A stretch of 22,500 nucleotides of DNA from Methanobacterium formicicum (GTDB lineage Archaea > Methanobacteriota > Methanobacteria > Methanobacteriales > Methanobacteriaceae), in the NCBI RefSeq assembly GCF_029848115.1, contig NZ_JARVXG010000056.1, positions 10,001-32,500 on the forward strand, in the 5' to 3' direction. Both the position numbers and the translations under genes were made by a program. The notes beneath the pieces are model-generated. The model had not been told where the DNA came from. It saw nothing but the letters and a program-made list of their open reading frames with translations, and did not search any database. Below are positions 19,161 through 22,500 of this stretch, in pieces (position 1 is the stretch's first letter; each line of letters starts with the position of its first letter).

Positions 19161-19293
19161 ATTAAATTTATTATTGAATTTGCCTTCAATTTATTTATTT
19201 AGAGTCGTCCTGCTCCTTCTAGATTATTAGGTGCAGAATTCAACCTCTGGGGATGTATATGTGGATAACACTTGTTAATTTATGATATCCGCT

Positions 19294-19302
19294 CTTATAA
19301 AG
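19294..19302 (-). promoter_or_regulatory. TATA-like box for the L21e operon
   Basis: CTTTATAAG on the minus strand predicts a start near 19270 and a leader of about 140 bases, unusually long for an archaeal mRNA and containing a second small inverted repeat (ATTGAA 19173-19178 / TTCAAT 19185-19190). A further TTTATAAA at 19397-19404 is an alternative. Confidence 0.35.
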
Positions 19303-19421
19303 CCTAACCTCGTAATTTAAGATAAAATTCGTAGGAATCTTTCGGTGGTTAATGGGCTCTTTGAAATCGATTGAATTAATTTATGATGTATCGCAGTTTA
19401 TAAAACTATCCTTAGGTGGTG

Positions 19422-20642
<1,221 letters not shown>

Positions 20643-20844
20643 GATATCTTCCTGAAGTGTTAAAGTTAGAATGTTGGTGTGGTTGGTTGAGTTTGATTTC
20701 GATTTTTATGTCCTCAAATTCATATTTATTTATTATATGGAGTATTTGGGCCTGATTGTTATAGGCAATGGTTTTACATAATCCTAATTAGGCCCTACTG
20801 TATTCACTTAGAAATTAGTTTTAGGGGTCGGAAAGGGGAAGAAG

Positions 20845-22173
<1,329 letters not shown>

Positions 22174-22177
22174 AATT

Positions 22178-22242
22178 AATCACCAGGATGTAAATCTTAG
22201 TAGTAATGATAGATGGTGAGTAGTCCTGCGTTTATTTATAAA
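22178..22242 (-). promoter_or_regulatory. SRP54 promoter and ribosome binding site
   Basis: TTTATAAA at 22235-22242 is a good minus-strand TATA box; a start near 22212 gives a leader of about 40 bases. GGTGATT at 22178-22184 precedes the ATG by four bases. Confidence 0.45.
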
Positions 22243-22500
22243 ATTAGCAGTCTACTTGCGTAAATTTTATTTAAACTCCTTGTAAAATCCTTATAAAAAT
22301 ACACTTAATTCTACATCTAATTTAATATATAATATATAAAATAATTTTTGGATTGTTCACTTACATATAATATAATGTTTACCAGTTAACTAGATAAGAA
22401 TTTACACAAAACACATTATATATATTAAGGATTTATAACAATACATTGAAGTCCTTAAAACCATAGTCCATGGTTGGTAAGGTGTTTGATAATAACAGAA
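22243..22500. other. AT-rich divergent spacer running to the window edge
   Basis: Many TATA-like stretches (for example around 22321-22341 and 22365-22380) probably serve a rightward gene that begins at or beyond the window end. ATG 22470 opens a frame that stays open to the edge, but no ribosome binding site supports it. Confidence 0.3.

Noticed and set aside
22321..22400. Possible replication origin or repeat in the AT-rich end region
   Set aside because: Only simple AT richness is visible; no origin-recognition-box-like repeats and no Cdc6 gene nearby.

Overview
The window looks like a chromosomal segment of a mesophilic methanogenic archaeon of the order Methanobacteriales, most likely Methanobacterium or a close relative. 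The support is archaeal information-processing genes (SRP54, Pus10, ribosomal protein L21e, RNA polymerase subunit F/Rpo4, the DUF655 protein, archaeal KsgA), methanogen genes (methanogenesis marker protein 11, the small CbiX/CfbA chelatase of F430 synthesis), a tandem double-domain PurE, AT-rich intergenic DNA with TATA-like boxes, and ribosome binding sites of the GGAGGT/GGTG type. I see no rRNA, tRNA, CRISPR array, insertion sequence or prophage.

Layout. 1-2232 (+): end of leuC, then leuD and leuB, a leucine-type 2-oxoacid chain elongation cluster. 2452-5283 (+): a SufS-like cysteine desulfurase, a 27-residue membrane peptide, lumazine synthase RibH and methanogenesis marker 11. 5519-7246 (-): a membrane-anchored family 2/81-like glycosyltransferase with a C-terminal ectodomain. 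7428-10175 (+): double-domain PurE, a 414-base spacer, and a UbiD-family decarboxylase (candidate for the archaeal mevalonate branch). 10256-13289 (-): the radical SAM enzyme AmrS, then ThiL, CfbA and a DUF35 zinc-ribbon/OB protein; the last three form a tight operon (DUF35-cfbA-thiL). 13659-15760 (+): two adjacent, unrecognised, cysteine-rich exported proteins with prepilin-like N-termini, the least explained part of the window. 15874-22173 (-): the archaeal gene string SRP54, Pus10, L21e, RpoF, DUF655, KsgA, a carboxymuconolactone-decarboxylase-like protein and a HemK2-type methyltransferase.

How the genes work together. Most are housekeeping: branched-chain amino acid, riboflavin/F420-related, purine, thiamine, isoprenoid and F430 metabolism on one side, and translation, transcription and protein export on the other. 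The novelty lies mainly in non-coding structure: a tandem 21-bp palindromic repeat upstream of amrS, a hairpin covering the L21e ribosome binding site, two mutually exclusive hairpins between rpoF and the DUF655 gene, a possible H-type pseudoknot upstream of the cysteine desulfurase, and dyads between the TATA-like box and the start of purE, ksgA and hemK2. In coding sequence the points of interest are the cysteine-rich prepilin-like pair (the first possibly frameshifted at its end), the glycosyltransferase ectodomain, the degenerate second PurE domain and the tiny membrane peptide. All functional calls come from reading motifs and gene order; no database search was run.
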